Shown piece by piece: positions 63,881-64,000 of a stretch of DNA of 64,000 bases. Location of the stretch: contig QCXZ01000001.1 in NCBI GenBank assembly GCA_025024175.1, positions 31,180,942 through 31,244,941 on the forward strand. Direction: 5' to 3'. Origin of the DNA: Rhyzopertha dominica (taxonomy: Eukaryota; Arthropoda; Insecta; Coleoptera; Bostrichidae). Below the pieces are notes generated by a model, which was given only the letters and a program-made list of their open reading frames with translations, ran no database searches and had not been told where the DNA came from. Both the position numbers and the translations under genes were made by a program. Positions within the stretch are counted from its first letter, which is position 1. Each line of letters starts with the position of its first letter.

Positions 63881-64000
63881 TAATAACCAACGTGGGAACC
63901 AGCCCGGAAAACAACATGTCAACAGCAGCTAAAGTGTTGTCGGTAACCGTATAAGGTCTCCAACTTCTGTGGCCGTCTGTAAAACTAGTCCTACGCTCTG

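Larger units (their letters stand above)
63727..63920. repeat. Perfect inverted repeat: 88-bp arms, 18-bp centre
   Basis: Arms 63727-63814 and 63833-63920 are exact reverse complements; the 18-bp centre contains a further palindrome GAAACTAGTTTC. Each arm carries a hammerhead-like motif facing outward, and the arm sequence is related to 27379-27455. Confidence 0.95.
59749..64000 (+). other. Presumed RING gene intron continuing to the right edge
   Basis: No B-box continuation exon is seen up to 64000; the next exon is expected beyond the window. Apart from the MITE, LINE, mariner and palindrome listed, 60360-61270 and 62346-63165 hold nothing recognisable. Confidence 0.5.

Overview
This is AT-rich animal nuclear DNA with spliced genes, abundant transposon debris and scattered single N bases. 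The protein-coding exons are insect-like: an ABCC (MRP4-like) transporter and a TRIM-type RING protein. Three introns of 48-53 bp together with multi-kilobase introns fit an insect; a beetle is plausible, but that is an inference. No bacterial-style operons, tRNA, rRNA or CRISPR arrays were seen.

Left part (1-33180): two ABCC transporter genes lie in tandem on the minus strand. Gene 1 is represented only by its second coding exon (1142-1375); the rest runs off the left edge. Gene 2 is complete: nine coding exons (33180 down to 17437) join in frame to 3777 bp and a 1258-residue full transporter (TMD1-NBD1-TMD2-NBD2), with a poly(A) signal just past the stop. The homologous exon in both genes is 234 bp with identical intron phases, showing tandem duplication. 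Gene 2's larger introns hold an antisense LINE remnant, two families of interspersed repeats and small elements with hammerhead-ribozyme-like motifs.

Middle (33181-51835): about 18.6 kb without a supportable gene. It holds repeats, notably three copies of a repeat family (six copies in the window) all in the same orientation between 35.0 and 37.8 kb.

Right part (51836-64000): the first two recognisable coding exons of a plus-strand RING/B-box (TRIM-NHL class, mei-P26-like) gene, separated by a 7.3 kb intron; it continues beyond the right edge. Its introns contain an irregular tandem repeat, two LINE reverse-transcriptase remnants, a TIR-bounded element with a decayed THAP domain, a TA-flanked 508-bp MITE, a mariner transposase remnant and an 88-bp-arm perfect palindrome.

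The most unusual signal is a dispersed ~40-nt motif (63841-63880, 63767-63806, 57650-57689, 27379-27418, 31173-31210) with the two hammerhead catalytic boxes, a pairing stem II and a tiny stem III before a GTC or CTA triplet. One copy sits in a 162-bp insertion with a 6-bp target duplication. An extra A before stem II and the lack of a clear stem I mean activity is unproven.
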